64,000 nucleotides of DNA, from positions 189,685 through 253,684 of the forward strand of contig NZ_VTEH01000003.1 in the NCBI RefSeq assembly GCF_008180615.1, written 5' to 3'. This DNA comes from Rossellomorea vietnamensis (lineage in GTDB: Bacteria > Bacillota > Bacilli > Bacillales > Bacillaceae_B). Under the pieces are notes generated by a model. The model saw only the letters and a program-made list of their open reading frames with translations, was not told where the DNA came from and searched no databases. The position numbers and the translations under genes were made by a program. Positions 8,983 through 18,256 of the stretch are shown piece after piece; the first letter of the stretch is position 1; the number at the start of each line of letters is the position of its first letter.

Positions 8983-9336
8983 ATGGGAGAAAATAAAACT
9001 ATTAAAGAAATGCAGATCGAAGTAGATACATACATAGGGCAGTTTAAAGAAGGGTACTTCAGTCCGCTCGCAATGATGGCCAGACTCACAGAAGAAATGG
9101 GTGAACTGGCAAGAGAAGTCAATCATTACCACGGTGAAAAGCCGAAAAAAAGTACTGAAGAAGAAAACACCATAGAAGAAGAGCTTGGCGATATTCTCTT
9201 TGTCGTCACATGCCTGGCCAATTCACTGGGGATTGACCTCGAAACTGCACATAATTCAGTTATGCATAAATTTAATACCAGAGATAAAGACCGATGGACA
9301 AGAAAAGAGGGGGAAGGAATCAATGGCAGCAATTAA
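8983..9336 (+). CDS. ypjD: MazG-like nucleotide pyrophosphohydrolase YpjD
   Basis: The 117-residue protein is a small all-alpha NTP pyrophosphohydrolase of the MazG type. The metal-binding residues are in [10 protein letters not shown] (about 35-44) and [10 protein letters not shown] (about 66-75), the EExxE...ExxD pattern of the fold. It probably hydrolyses noncanonical nucleoside triphosphates; the substrate is not known. GCGAGGTG precedes the ATG. The last 14 bases overlap the start of dapB, so it heads a tightly packed operon. Confidence 0.88.
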   Translation: MGENKTIKEMQIEVDTYIGQFKEGYFSPLAMMARLTEEMGELAREVNHYHGEKPKKSTEEENTIEEELGDILFVVTCLANSLGIDLETAHNSVMHKFNTRDKDRWTRKEGEGINGSN

Positions 9337-10123
9337 AGTGACGATAGCTGGTCCAAGGGGAAGAATGGGCCGGGAAGCTGTAAAAATGGTAGAAAGTACA
9401 GAGGAATTCATGCTGATCAGTGTGCTGGATCATAAGCACGAAGGAAAAAGGCTGAGTGATTTAGAGGGCTTCTCTGGATCCGATGTTCCTGTTTATACAG
9501 ATATTAAGGAGTGCTTTGATACCGAAGCTCCTCATGTCCTGATTGATTTGACAATCCCTGAAACAGGTTATTTACATACAAAAACAGCTTTGGAATACGG
9601 AGTGAGGCCTGTGGTAGGTACAACTGGATTTTCCTCGGGACAGCTGGCTGAATTGAAAGATTTGGCGGAGAAAAAAGGATTAGGCTGTATCATTGCACCC
9701 AATTTTGCTGTTGGAGCAGTCTTGATGATGAAGTTTTCCCAAATGGCAGCAAAGTACTTTTCTGACGTTGAAATCATTGAACTTCATCATGACCAAAAGC
9801 TTGATGCGCCTTCAGGTACAGCTGTGAAAACGGCTGAAATGATTGCTTCCCAAAGGAAAATGAAGGTACAGGGCCATCCTGAGGAAAAGGAAACAATAGA
9901 AGGCGCAAGAGGGGCAGACTATGAGGGGATGCACATTCACAGTGTTCGTCTGCCTGGACTTATTGCACATCAGCAAGTCATGTTCGGCGCTGAAGGTCAA
10001 AGTTTGACCATCCGACATGACTCCTATAACCGAGCTTCCTTCATGTCAGGGGTTAAAGTATGTGTTGATACGGTCATGAAGCTTGATACATTGGTTTACG
10101 GACTGGAGAATATACTGGATTAA
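9323..10123 (+). CDS. dapB: 4-hydroxy-tetrahydrodipicolinate reductase
   Basis: DapB reduces the cyclic dihydrodipicolinate precursor with NAD(P)H in the lysine/diaminopimelate pathway. The 266-residue product begins with the nucleotide-binding loop [15 protein letters not shown] and has the catalytic [15 protein letters not shown] segment with the His pair and Lys, and VVGTTGFS. I chose ATG 9323: it follows GAGGGGGAAGG at a good distance, overlaps ypjD by 14 bases and gives the family length (B. subtilis about 267). The extra 46 residues of the longer frame lie inside ypjD. Confidence 0.96.
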   Translation: MAAIKVTIAGPRGRMGREAVKMVESTEEFMLISVLDHKHEGKRLSDLEGFSGSDVPVYTDIKECFDTEAPHVLIDLTIPETGYLHTKTALEYGVRPVVGTTGFSSGQLAELKDLAEKKGLGCIIAPNFAVGAVLMMKFSQMAAKYFSDVEIIELHHDQKLDAPSGTAVKTAEMIASQRKMKVQGHPEEKETIEGARGADYEGMHIHSVRLPGLIAHQQVMFGAEGQSLTIRHDSYNRASFMSGVKVCVDTVMKLDTLVYGLENILD

Positions 10124-10189
10124 AACGGAGGCCGATCTGCAAGAGTAAATCTCGCAGGGGGCTTTACTTCGAGTTGAGGAGTGAAAGTT

Positions 10190-10615
10190 TTGAATATTGC
10201 TTTAATCGCACATGATAAGAAGAAGGATAATTTAATTCGTTTCGTATTGGCATACAAGGATATTTTTCAACAACACAATTTATATGCCACTGGGACAACT
10301 GGATCAAGAATAATGGAAGAGACCGGCTTAGACCTGCACAGATTTAAGTCAGGCCCGCTCGGCGGTGATCAGGAAATTGGATCATTCATCGCCAATGATA
10401 AAATGGATGTTGTCATCTTTTTCAGAGATCCATTGACTGCACAGCCTCATGAACCGGACGTAACAGCTCTCATCCGCCTTTGTGATGTCTACTCTGTTCC
10501 TTTGGCAACCAATATGGGTACGGCTGAAATCATTATCAGAGGGCTGCAGCGAGGAGATATTCACTGGCGGGAGGTTGTGAAGGAGCAAAAGGAGAATGAC
10601 GGTAATGGAAGTTGA
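10190..10615 (+). CDS. mgsA: Methylglyoxal synthase
   Basis: MgsA converts dihydroxyacetone phosphate to methylglyoxal, a bypass of glycolysis. The product shows the family signatures [10 protein letters not shown] at the N-terminus, the phosphate loop [19 protein letters not shown], and [13 protein letters not shown] with the catalytic Asp. The longer frame starts at GTG 10181, but GAGGAG would then touch the start. The TTG at 10190 has that site at about 8 bases and its product aligns residue for residue with the start of the B. subtilis protein. The length is then 141 residues. It is followed by bshB1 with an 11-base overlap. Confidence 0.93.
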   Translation: MNIALIAHDKKKDNLIRFVLAYKDIFQQHNLYATGTTGSRIMEETGLDLHRFKSGPLGGDQEIGSFIANDKMDVVIFFRDPLTAQPHEPDVTALIRLCDVYSVPLATNMGTAEIIIRGLQRGDIHWREVVKEQKENDGNGS

Positions 10616-11297
10616 TATCCTGGCATTCGGTGCCCATTCAGATGATGTAGAAATCGGCATGGGCGGCACGCTGGCCAAGTATGCAGCAGCCGGGAAGACA
10701 ATAGTGATATGCGATTTGACCAGAGCAGAACTGTCCTCTAACGGCACACCTGAAACAAGGGAAAAAGAGGCTGAAGACGCAGCCTCCATATTAGGTGTAT
10801 TGGAAAGGGTGAACATTGGTTTGCCTGACAGGGGACTTTACATACAGAAAGACTATATTGATCAAATCGTACATGTCATCAGACAGTACAGACCAAAAAT
10901 CGTATTTGCTCCATATGAAGCCGACAGGCACCCGGATCATGGGAATGCCTCTTCCTTGGTGAAAGAAGCTTTCTTTTCAGCTGGTATTAAAAAGTATGGA
11001 GAAGGAGAACCGCATAAACCAATAGCATTATATTTTTATATGATAAACGGTTTTCACAAGCCTGATTTTGTCATAGATATAGATCAATACATAGAGACCA
11101 AAATAAAAAGCCTGGAAGCATATCAAAGTCAATTTATCAGCAGGGAGGGAAGTATTTCTACTCCTCTGACAGAAGGGTATCTTGAATCGGTAGAGGCAAG
11201 GGAAAGAATGATGGGCAAAGCAGCCGGTCTTTCATTTGCAGAAGGGTTTTTTGCTCATACCGCTTTGATTGTCGACAAGGACTTATTAGGAGAGTAG
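10605..11297 (+). CDS. bshB1: Bacillithiol biosynthesis deacetylase BshB1
   Basis: BshB1 removes the acetyl group from N-acetylglucosaminyl-malate, the second step of bacillithiol synthesis. The zinc motif is [12 protein letters not shown] (usually AHPDD; here Ser replaces Pro, which is not a ligand), with DRHPDHGN around residues 108-115. I prefer ATG 10605 over ATG 10596, because AAAAGGAG ends only one base before the latter. The product is then 230 residues. It lies directly before bshA, so two of three bacillithiol genes are adjacent; bshC is not in the window. Confidence 0.93.
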   Translation: MEVDILAFGAHSDDVEIGMGGTLAKYAAAGKTIVICDLTRAELSSNGTPETREKEAEDAASILGVLERVNIGLPDRGLYIQKDYIDQIVHVIRQYRPKIVFAPYEADRHPDHGNASSLVKEAFFSAGIKKYGEGEPHKPIALYFYMINGFHKPDFVIDIDQYIETKIKSLEAYQSQFISREGSISTPLTEGYLESVEARERMMGKAAGLSFAEGFFAHTALIVDKDLLGE

Positions 11298-11300
11298 TTT

Positions 11301-12431
11301 ATGAAATTAAAAATAGGAATCACCTGCTATCCTACGGTCGGCGGGTCAGGGGTAGTGGCTACTGAACTTGGTAAACTTCTCGCTGAAAGAGGACATGAAA
11401 TCCATTTCATCACTTCCAGTGTTCCTTTCAGACTTAATAGAATGTATCCGAATATTTATTATCATCAGGTAGAGGTGAGTCAGTACTCTGTCTTTCAGCA
11501 CGCACCTTATGACATAGCCCTCGCTAATAAGATGGCTGTGGTTGCGAAAAGGGAAAACCTGGACATTCTGCATGTCCACTATGCAGTGCCGCATGCTGTC
11601 TGCGCGATACTGGCAAAACAAATGGCAGATACCGATCTTAAGATTGTCACCACATTGCATGGAACGGATATAACGGTACTGGGGTACGACCCATCGTTAA
11701 CAGAAGCCATCCGTTTTGGCATTGAACAGTCAGATCATGTTACAGCAGTATCACACGCGCTTGTCGACCAGACATATAGTCTTATTACACCAGACAAGGA
11801 CATTGAGACCGTTTATAATTTTATCGATGAACGAGTTTATCGCAAGGTAGATTCTGAGCATCTGAAAAAAGAATACGGTTTACTTCCGGAAGAAAAAGTC
11901 ATCATTCATGTCTCGAATTTCAGGGGTGTCAAGAGGGTGCAAGATGTGGTTCAGGCATTCAGCAGGATTGCCAAGGAGATTCCTGCTAAACTCCTCTTGG
12001 TTGGCGACGGACCGGAAATGACGGTCATCTGCCAGCTGGTCAGGGAACTTGGGCTTAAAGAGAAGGTCCTTTTTCTCGGTAAACAGGATAGCCTTGAAGA
12101 ACTGTATTCGCTCAGTGACCTTATGCTTCTGCTTTCAGAGAAAGAAAGCTTTGGACTGGTGGCTCTTGAAGCGATGGCCTGCGGAGTACCTTGCATTGGG
12201 ACTGACATTGGCGGGATACCGGAAGTGATTGAAGATGGAGTCAATGGGTATATTTGTCCTTTAGGAGCTGTTGATTCTGTTTCGGAAAAGGCTGTGTCAT
12301 TGCTCACAAATGAGAAACTTTATCAGGATCTCTCGGAAAACGCTTTGGAGACGGCCAGATCAAAGTTTCATTGGAGCAAAATTGTAGATCAATATGAACA
12401 AATTTACGGAAAGCTTACAGTAGAAGGGTAG
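11301..12431 (+). CDS. bshA: N-acetylglucosaminyl L-malate synthase BshA
   Basis: BshA is a GT4-family glycosyltransferase that joins L-malate and UDP-GlcNAc, the first step of bacillithiol synthesis. The 376 residues (B. subtilis 377) show the N-terminal [16 protein letters not shown] loop, [21 protein letters not shown], and the C-terminal donor-binding [19 protein letters not shown] with the EX7E pair. The gene follows bshB1 by 3 bases, with TTAGGAGAG as ribosome site, and cca starts next to its stop codon. Confidence 0.96.
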   Translation: MKLKIGITCYPTVGGSGVVATELGKLLAERGHEIHFITSSVPFRLNRMYPNIYYHQVEVSQYSVFQHAPYDIALANKMAVVAKRENLDILHVHYAVPHAVCAILAKQMADTDLKIVTTLHGTDITVLGYDPSLTEAIRFGIEQSDHVTAVSHALVDQTYSLITPDKDIETVYNFIDERVYRKVDSEHLKKEYGLLPEEKVIIHVSNFRGVKRVQDVVQAFSRIAKEIPAKLLLVGDGPEMTVICQLVRELGLKEKVLFLGKQDSLEELYSLSDLMLLLSEKESFGLVALEAMACGVPCIGTDIGGIPEVIEDGVNGYICPLGAVDSVSEKAVSLLTNEKLYQDLSENALETARSKFHWSKIVDQYEQIYGKLTVEG

Positions 12432-12434
12432 GTG

Positions 12435-13625
12435 ATGATAATGCTTCCTGACCTATTTCAACGGGCATTGCCTGTCCTGAAGGAATTGGAAGACGCAGGA
12501 TATCAGGCTTACTTTGTCGGAGGTTCCGTAAGAGACCTTCTTTTAAATAGAAAAACAAATGATATTGATATTGCCACTTCAGCTTTACCCCACCAAGTGA
12601 AGGCGGTTTTTCCTAAAACAATAGATGTTGGAATTGAACACGGGACGGTGGTTGCAGTTTATAACCAAACTCCCTATGAAATCACTACTTTCAGGAGCGA
12701 GGATGATTATAAAGATCATCGAAGACCGGATTCAGTGACTTTTATTACGTCCTTGAAAGAAGATCTCCAGAGAAGGGATTTTACGATTAATGCCATGGCG
12801 ATGGACAGTTCAGGGGAGCTCCATGACCCATTTCTGGGAAGGGAAGATCTTAAGGCTAGGGTGATCCGTACAGTTGGGGATGCGGATGAACGTTTCAAAG
12901 AAGATGCCCTTAGAATGATGAGGGCCGTCCGCTTTATGGCTCAGCTGGATTTCAGTATTGATGCCGACACTTTCAACAGTATTTTGAACAACCGAGACAC
13001 TCTTCAGTACATTGCTATTGAAAGATTGTCAGCAGAATTTGAAAAGTTGCTGGCTGCCCCGTATAAACGTGCTTCTTTTAAAGTGATGGAAGAAACCAGG
13101 CTCTATGAATTTCTGCCGGAATTGAAAAGCGAAGTGGTAAGAACTGCTGCTGTCCTGCCAGTCGATCACCTGACATATGGACAAATGTGGCTGCTGCTGA
13201 ATCATCTTTCTCAATACTCTTCTGACTTTTTGAATCAATGGAGACTTCCTTCTAAGAAAATAAAATATATCTCAAGTGCTTCATCGTTCCTTTCCAGAAG
13301 AATGGAAAAGGAATGGACCGCTTACAGTGTTTATTTAGCAGGAATGCCGGCAGCGATAGATGTTGAAAGGGTATATCAGGTGCTGAATTCTTCTGTTGGA
13401 AAAGCAGATGACAGTTACTTAAGGGATATGCATGATTCTTTGCCGATTAAAAAAAGGGATGAACTGGATTTGTCGGGAAATGATTTGATGAAATGGACCG
13501 GTAAAACCGGTGGTCCTTGGATAAAAGAACTTATCGAAAAAACAGAAAGAGCGGTTATACAAGGGGAAGTACCTAATGAAAAATCAACCATAAGGGAGTG
13601 GTTAGGACTTTGCAATCACCAATAA
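12435..13625 (+). CDS. cca: CCA tRNA nucleotidyltransferase
   Basis: Cca adds or repairs the CCA end of tRNAs. The product of about 396 residues is a class II nucleotidyltransferase with the phosphate loop FVGGSVRDLLL, the catalytic NDIDIATSA, the RRDFTINAMAMD motif, and the base-recognition helix EDALRMMRAVRF. The C-terminal half is helical and less conserved. The start is uncertain by a few codons: GTG 12432, ATG 12435 and ATG 12441 are all in frame, and AGAAGGG best fits 12435 or 12441. The end overlaps birA by 16 bases. Confidence 0.94.
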   Translation: MIMLPDLFQRALPVLKELEDAGYQAYFVGGSVRDLLLNRKTNDIDIATSALPHQVKAVFPKTIDVGIEHGTVVAVYNQTPYEITTFRSEDDYKDHRRPDSVTFITSLKEDLQRRDFTINAMAMDSSGELHDPFLGREDLKARVIRTVGDADERFKEDALRMMRAVRFMAQLDFSIDADTFNSILNNRDTLQYIAIERLSAEFEKLLAAPYKRASFKVMEETRLYEFLPELKSEVVRTAAVLPVDHLTYGQMWLLLNHLSQYSSDFLNQWRLPSKKIKYISSASSFLSRRMEKEWTAYSVYLAGMPAAIDVERVYQVLNSSVGKADDSYLRDMHDSLPIKKRDELDLSGNDLMKWTGKTGGPWIKELIEKTERAVIQGEVPNEKSTIREWLGLCNHQ

Positions 13626-14590
13626 GAGTGAAATTAATGGAAGCCTTCAGGAAAGCTGATGGAGAGTTTTTATCGGGACAAGCCCTGGCAGATATAGCCG
13701 GCTGCTCCCGTACAGCTGTATGGAAGCATATTGAAGAGCTGAGAAAAGAAGGGTTTGTTTTCGAAGCTGTTAAAAAAAGGGGATACAGGATTTTGAAATC
13801 CCCTGACAGGGTGAGCGGGGAAGAGATTTACCCAGGTTTAAGGACCAGGGCCATTGGAAGAGTGATTGAATATAAGGAATCTGTTCCGTCTACACAAAAA
13901 ATTGCTCATACCCTTGCTCAGGAAGGCAGCGGGGAAGGAACCACGGTCATAGCCGATGAGCAGACAGAGGGAAGAGGAAGGCTCCTGAGAAGCTGGCATT
14001 CTCCAAAAGGAACCGGCATCTGGATGAGCATCATCCTGAAACCCCAGCTTCCTCCTCAAAGAGCTCCGCAATTTACTCTGATAGCGGCTGTAGCGGTTGT
14101 GCAGGCAATCGAGGAGGTATGCGGCTTGAGTCCTGAAATAAAGTGGCCGAATGATATTTTGCTGCACGGCAAAAAGGTAACAGGCATTTTGACAGAACTT
14201 CAGGCTGAAGCGGATAAAATCAACTCCATTATTATCGGAATCGGGATGAACGTCAACCAGAAGGCAGATGATTTCCCTGAAGAACTGAAATCAATTGCTA
14301 CATCTTTATCCTTAGAAAAAGAAGAAAAAGTATCAAGAGCAAAATTAATTCAAAAGGTGTTTGAAAAATTAGAGTTATACTATGATTTATATATGGAAAA
14401 AGGATTCACACCTATTAAGCTGCTTTGGGAAAGTTATGCCGTCAGTATCGGCAGGCAGATTACAGCTAGAACCATCACCGGAAGCATACAGGGAAAAGCT
14501 CTTGGGATCAATGAAGACGGCGTCTTAAGAATACAAGATGCAAAGGGAGCCATTCATGAGGTGTACTCGGCGGATATTGAATTAAATTAA
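13610..14590 (+). CDS. birA: Bifunctional biotin ligase / biotin operon repressor
   Basis: BirA attaches biotin to carboxylase carrier domains and, as a dimer bound to biotinyl-AMP, represses biotin genes. An N-terminal winged helix (residues about 5-65, with GCSRTAVWKHIEELRKEGF) precedes the ligase domain with the GRGRLLRSWHS adenylate-binding loop, KWPNDIL and a C-terminal SH3-like domain. A frame starts at GTG 13598, but its ribosome site would touch the codon. TTG 13610 has AAGGGAG about 11 bases upstream, and its product aligns exactly with the N-terminus of the B. subtilis protein (326 versus 325 residues). It is the last gene of the operon. Confidence 0.95.
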   Translation: MQSPIRVKLMEAFRKADGEFLSGQALADIAGCSRTAVWKHIEELRKEGFVFEAVKKRGYRILKSPDRVSGEEIYPGLRTRAIGRVIEYKESVPSTQKIAHTLAQEGSGEGTTVIADEQTEGRGRLLRSWHSPKGTGIWMSIILKPQLPPQRAPQFTLIAAVAVVQAIEEVCGLSPEIKWPNDILLHGKKVTGILTELQAEADKINSIIIGIGMNVNQKADDFPEELKSIATSLSLEKEEKVSRAKLIQKVFEKLELYYDLYMEKGFTPIKLLWESYAVSIGRQITARTITGSIQGKALGINEDGVLRIQDAKGAIHEVYSADIELN

Positions 14591-14592
14591 AG

Positions 14593-14606
14593 TGAAAACG
14601 TTTTCT
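14593..14606 (+). promoter_or_regulatory. Candidate CcpA-binding cre site upstream of panB
   Basis: TGAAAACGTTTTCT matches the cre consensus TGWAANCGNTNWCA at all but the last base. Its centre lies about 58 bases upstream of the start point expected from the promoter at 14624-14651. Activating cre sites such as that of ackA lie near this distance. The site also sits directly after the birA stop codon. Confidence 0.45.
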
Positions 14607-14623
14607 TTCAGTCTTTTTTTCTA

Positions 14624-14651
14624 TTGAATTCCCCGATTCTTTTGTTATAAT
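14624..14651 (+). promoter_or_regulatory. Promoter of the panBCD leader
   Basis: TTGAAT (14624-14629), 16 bases, and TATAAT (14646-14651). The start point should be near 14658, about 257 bases before the panB start codon. Confidence 0.65.
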
Positions 14652-14657
14652 CGTTTA

Positions 14658-14776
14658 GTGAAGGGCAGTATCTCAAATGAACTGCACCATTAGATTAAAA
14701 TTGAATATATCAGCTTATTTCTGCCTTGATCCAACTGGACAGGGACGGAGGGTCGAAACTTTAAAATGAACTTAAC
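14658..14776 (+). ncRNA. Structured 5' leader of panB, candidate PAN motif
   Basis: The leader carries a small hairpin GCAGT ... ACTGC (14665-14685) and a second structured stretch around 14718-14755 (CTGCCTTGATCCAACTGGAC and the G-rich bases after it), followed by a strong terminator. Firmicute panB leaders are known to carry the PAN RNA motif, often in tandem. I assign it by position and layout, not by a covariance-model match. Confidence 0.5.
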
Positions 14777-14813
14777 GGGATCCTTCTGCCTTTTAGCGGA
14801 AGGGTCCCTTTTT
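14777..14813 (+). terminator. Intrinsic terminator inside the panB leader
   Basis: A 13-bp stem (GGGATCCTTCTGC / GCGGAAGGGTCCC, two G-U pairs) with a 6-base loop is followed by five Ts. It lies between the promoter and panB, so it would stop most transcripts unless it is overridden, consistent with attenuation. It could instead end birA read-through. Confidence 0.85.
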
Positions 14814-14914
14814 GTCAGGCTCTAGTGCGGCATCTTTTTCTACTTGAAGGGACTGCACAAGCTGCCTTATTACAATTTGTTTCGCCGCCTCTGATAAAAA
14901 AGGAGGAACGGAAA

Positions 14915-15751
14915 ATGAAGAGCACATCAGATTTTATAAAAATGAAAAGTGAAAATGAAAAAATATCGATGGTAACTGCCTATGATTATCCATCTGCCAA
15001 GCTTTCAGAACAGGCCGGCATCGACATGCTGCTGGTGGGAGATTCCCTCGGCATGGTTGTTCTCGGCTATGATTCTACTGTTGCTGTGACGCTTGACGAT
15101 ATGATCCACCATACAAAGGCGGTAAAAAGGGGAGCACCCGATACTTTCGTGGTGACGGATATGCCCTTTATGACGTATCATCTTTCAAAACGCGATACGT
15201 TACAAGCTGCAGCGGACATCGTTCAACAGAGCGGGGCACATGCAGTCAAAGTTGAAGGCGGCGGAAAGGTAATTGATACAATTACTGACCTTACAACAGC
15301 AGGAATTCCCGTTGTTGCCCACCTTGGCCTTACTCCCCAATCAGTTGGCGTGCTTGGCGGATATAAAGTACAGGGGAAAACGGCAGAAGCGGCTGAAAAA
15401 CTTATAGAAGAAGCCAAAAGATGCGAAGAGGCCGGTGCGTTTGCGCTTGTTGTGGAATGCATCCCCCGCCAGCTGGCAGCTGAAGTGTCGAGAAGCATCA
15501 ATATCCCGGTGATCGGCATTGGGGCGGGAAGCGAAACGGACGGCCAGGTCCTGGTCTTTCATGACATCATGACCTATGGGGTGGAAAGAATCCCAAAATT
15601 CGTAAAGAAATACGCAGATTTCAACGAGGCGGCAGCTGCCGGACTCCAGAATTATCATCATGAGGTTAAAGAAGGGCTGTTTCCAGAGGTCGGCCACACT
15701 TTCACAATGAAAGAAGAAGAACTGCAATCCTTATATGGGGGAAAGAAGTAA
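14915..15751 (+). CDS. panB: 3-methyl-2-oxobutanoate hydroxymethyltransferase
   Basis: PanB makes ketopantoate from ketoisovalerate, the first committed step of pantothenate synthesis. The 278-residue TIM-barrel product has [11 protein letters not shown], the metal-binding [17 protein letters not shown], and [15 protein letters not shown] start at ATG 14915, which has AAAAGGAGGAACGG upstream and gives the family length. The longer frame adds 30 residues that overlap the leader. It starts the panB-panC-panD operon; panC begins one base after its stop codon. Confidence 0.96.
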   Translation: MKSTSDFIKMKSENEKISMVTAYDYPSAKLSEQAGIDMLLVGDSLGMVVLGYDSTVAVTLDDMIHHTKAVKRGAPDTFVVTDMPFMTYHLSKRDTLQAAADIVQQSGAHAVKVEGGGKVIDTITDLTTAGIPVVAHLGLTPQSVGVLGGYKVQGKTAEAAEKLIEEAKRCEEAGAFALVVECIPRQLAAEVSRSINIPVIGIGAGSETDGQVLVFHDIMTYGVERIPKFVKKYADFNEAAAAGLQNYHHEVKEGLFPEVGHTFTMKEEELQSLYGGKK

Positions 15752-15752
15752 C

Positions 15753-16619
15753 ATGAAAAAATATACCTCAATTTCTTCTATCCAGGAGTTTTTAGTAAAA
15801 GAAAAGCGAAGAGGAAAGACAGTAGGCTTCGTGCCGACAATGGGCTTTCTCCATGAAGGCCATCTTACCTTGGCGCAGCAGGCCAGGCGGGAAAATGATA
15901 TAGTCGTCATGAGTATCTTTGTGAATCCGCTGCAGTTCGGCCCTAATGAGGACTTTGAAAGCTATCCCCGCAATCCTGAGAGAGATGCCGAGCTTGCCCG
16001 GTCAGCAGGTGTAGATGTACTTTTTCTCCCTGAGGCAGATGAAATGTACTCAGGATCTTCTATAAAAATGCATGTCACCGAGCGGACCCAGGTCCTATGT
16101 GGAAGCAAGCGGGAAGGTCATTTTGACGGAGTTGTCACTGTGGTATCGAAGCTATTCAATATTGTGGGCCCGGATAATGCTTATTTTGGATTAAAGGATG
16201 CGCAGCAGGTAGCTGTTATAGAAGGGCTGGTTAACGACCTGAATTTTCCTGTGAATATCGTCCGTGTTCCAACGGTCAGGGAAGATGATGGCTTGGCAAA
16301 GAGTTCGAGGAACGTCTACCTTTCCGATTCGGAAAGAATAGAAGCTCCAGTTTTGAATAAAAGCCTGAAAGATGCAGAAAGATTAATCAGGGAAGGTGAA
16401 GCAGATCCCGGACGCATTATTTCTTATATCCAGAATAGAATCAGTGCGGAAACCAGCGGAATCATTGATTATATCGAAATTTATTCTTATCCTGAATTAA
16501 CACCCATAGATCAACTACAGGGTGAGTTCATAATAGCCTTAGCAGTGAAATTTAATAAAGCCCGGCTGATTGATAACATTATCATCAAAGCGGCACAGGA
16601 GGAGATACACCATGTTTAG
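15753..16619 (+). CDS. panC: Pantothenate synthetase
   Basis: PanC joins pantoate and beta-alanine with ATP through pantoyl adenylate. The 288-residue product shows the nucleotidyltransferase loop [15 protein letters not shown] with the HxGH motif, [22 protein letters not shown], and the KSSRNVYLS (KMSKS-like) segment. The start at ATG 15753 has GGGGGAAAG about 8 bases upstream and matches the homologous N-terminus; the frame extends 6 codons further upstream into panB. It overlaps panD by 8 bases. Confidence 0.96.
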   Translation: MKKYTSISSIQEFLVKEKRRGKTVGFVPTMGFLHEGHLTLAQQARRENDIVVMSIFVNPLQFGPNEDFESYPRNPERDAELARSAGVDVLFLPEADEMYSGSSIKMHVTERTQVLCGSKREGHFDGVVTVVSKLFNIVGPDNAYFGLKDAQQVAVIEGLVNDLNFPVNIVRVPTVREDDGLAKSSRNVYLSDSERIEAPVLNKSLKDAERLIREGEADPGRIISYIQNRISAETSGIIDYIEIYSYPELTPIDQLQGEFIIALAVKFNKARLIDNIIIKAAQEEIHHV

Positions 16620-16995
16620 AACGATGATGAGTGGAAAAATCCATAGAGCGACAGTGACAGAAGCAAACTTGAACTATGTAGGCAGCATTACGATTGACCA
16701 GGATATCCTTGATAATGTCGGTATGCTTCCAAATGAAAAAGTACAAATCGTCAATAATAATAATGGCGCAAGACTTGAAACGTATATCATACCGGGAGAA
16801 CGCGGAAGCGGTGTTTTCTGCCTGAATGGTGCGGCTGCCCGTCTTGTACAGCCAGGTGATGTCATCATCGTCATTTCATATAAGCTTGTACCTGATGAAA
16901 AAGCACATACTCATGTCCCGAAAGTGGCCATTATGGATGAAAAGAATAATATTGTAGAAATGCTGGGAACAGAGCCGGAAGCAACGGTATATTGA
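16612..16995 (+). CDS. panD: Aspartate 1-decarboxylase precursor
   Basis: PanD makes beta-alanine from aspartate and uses a pyruvoyl group formed by self-cleavage. The cleavage site is G24-S25 in NYVGSITID. The 127 residues equal the B. subtilis length, and the strongly conserved [18 protein letters not shown] and CLNGAAARL stretches are present. ATG 16612 follows CAGGAGGAG; the longer frame lies within panC. It completes the three-gene pathway, and an intrinsic terminator follows. Confidence 0.97.
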   Translation: MFRTMMSGKIHRATVTEANLNYVGSITIDQDILDNVGMLPNEKVQIVNNNNGARLETYIIPGERGSGVFCLNGAAARLVQPGDVIIVISYKLVPDEKAHTHVPKVAIMDEKNNIVEMLGTEPEATVY

Positions 16996-17063
16996 TCTTT
17001 AGTAGATAGCATTGGAAATTATGAGTGACTAATTTTTTAGTCACAAATAGTACCTGCTAATGG

Positions 17064-17101
17064 GGGCGAAATCGTTTAAGGTTTCGTCCTCTTCTTTTTT
17101 T
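17064..17101 (+). terminator. Terminator after panBCD
   Basis: A 10-bp stem GGGCGAAATC / GGTTTCGTCC (two G-U pairs) is followed by a T-rich tail of about 12 bases. A smaller hairpin GTGACTA / TAGTCAC lies just upstream at 17025-17044. Confidence 0.8.
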
Positions 17102-17289
17102 GAGCGGGAAATTCTCATTTTTAAAGTTATTGCGGCACCAGCTCATCGAGGTTATAGGGACTGATGACCCGTCAGCGTAGAATGGATGGGTACTGGATTC
17201 TTCTTAAGGTTTATGAATTTTGTATCTTTTAGCACAGACGCAGTGGATCCATATTTCCGTTGAGAATCTGAAGATCGTGATTCAGACTC

Positions 17290-18090
17290 TTGGTGTAGGT
17301 ACATATCTCAGTAGAAAGACTGTGCCTCATGTATCCAGAAGCCCGGAGTGAGTACATATCTCAGCAGCAAACCCAAGACTCGTGTATCCACCCGCCCGGA
17401 GTGGGTACATATCTCAGTAGAAAAACGGTTCCTCATGTATTCATAAGCTCGGTGTGGATACATATCTCAGCAGAAAAACGGTTCCTCATGTATCCAGAAC
17501 CTCGGTGTGGATACATATCTCAGCAGAAAAACGGTTCCTCATGTATCCAGAAGCTCGGTGTGGGTACATATCTCAGCAGAAAAACGGTTCCTCATGTATC
17601 CAGAAGCTCGGTGTGGGTACATATCTCAGTAGAAAAACGGTTCCTCATGTATCCAGAAGCTGGGAGTGGGTACATGTCTCGGCAGAAAGCCGGTTCCTCA
17701 TGTATCCAGAAGCTCGGTGTGGGTACATATCTCAGCAGAAAACCAACGACACGTGTATCCAGAAGCTCAATGTGGGTACATATCTCGGCAGAAAACGGAT
17801 GACACGTGTATCCAGAAGCCGGGTGTGGGTACATATCTCAGTAGAAAAACGGTTCCTCATGTATCCAGAAGCTCGGTGTGGGTACATGTCTCGGCAGAAA
17901 ACCGATGCCTTATGTATCCACCCGCCCGGAGTAGGTACATATCTCGGCAGAAAATCGATAACTCATGTATCTATAATCCCTATGTGAATACATATCTCAG
18001 CAGCAAACCCGTGACTCGTGTCTCCACCCGCCTAGAGTCAACACATATCTCAGCTCAAAACGCAAAACTCATGTATCCACCAGTCCGGGG
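17290..18090 (+). repeat. Tandem array A: 15 units of 53 bp
   Basis: The motif ACATATCTCAG recurs at 17301, 17354, 17407, 17460, 17513, 17566, 17619, 17672, 17725, 17778, 17831, 17884, 17937, 17990 and 18043 (some copies read ACATGTCTCGG), exactly 53 bp apart each time with no indels, although the units differ by substitutions. Each unit carries an inverted pair GGRTACAT ... ATGTATCC around a 24-base middle. Because 53 is not a multiple of three, the long open frames through it are artefacts. The array lies between the panD terminator and dinG. The remaining parts of this gap (17102-17289 and 18091-18256) show no gene. Confidence 0.9.
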
Positions 18091-18256
18091 GTATATTGTT
18101 TTACAGATAGCGGATTGGCATGCAACCGCCTATACATATGGCAACTCGGATTATCCAAAGACATTCAAATATATCAGCACCCTCTCTTCTGGCTCTGCTC
18201 CAAGGTATTATGGTACACTTGTGAAGATAAAGAGATGATAAAGGCTGTGTGATTTT

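Noticed and set aside
9185..9322. Longer N-terminus of DapB
   Set aside because: It lies fully within ypjD and lacks a ribosome site; ATG 9323 gives the normal length.
17329..18238. Three overlapping open frames of 157 to 190 codons in array A
   Set aside because: The 53-bp unit lacks stops in all frames and shifts frame at each unit, so the same peptide pattern appears three times. No ribosome sites; not coding.
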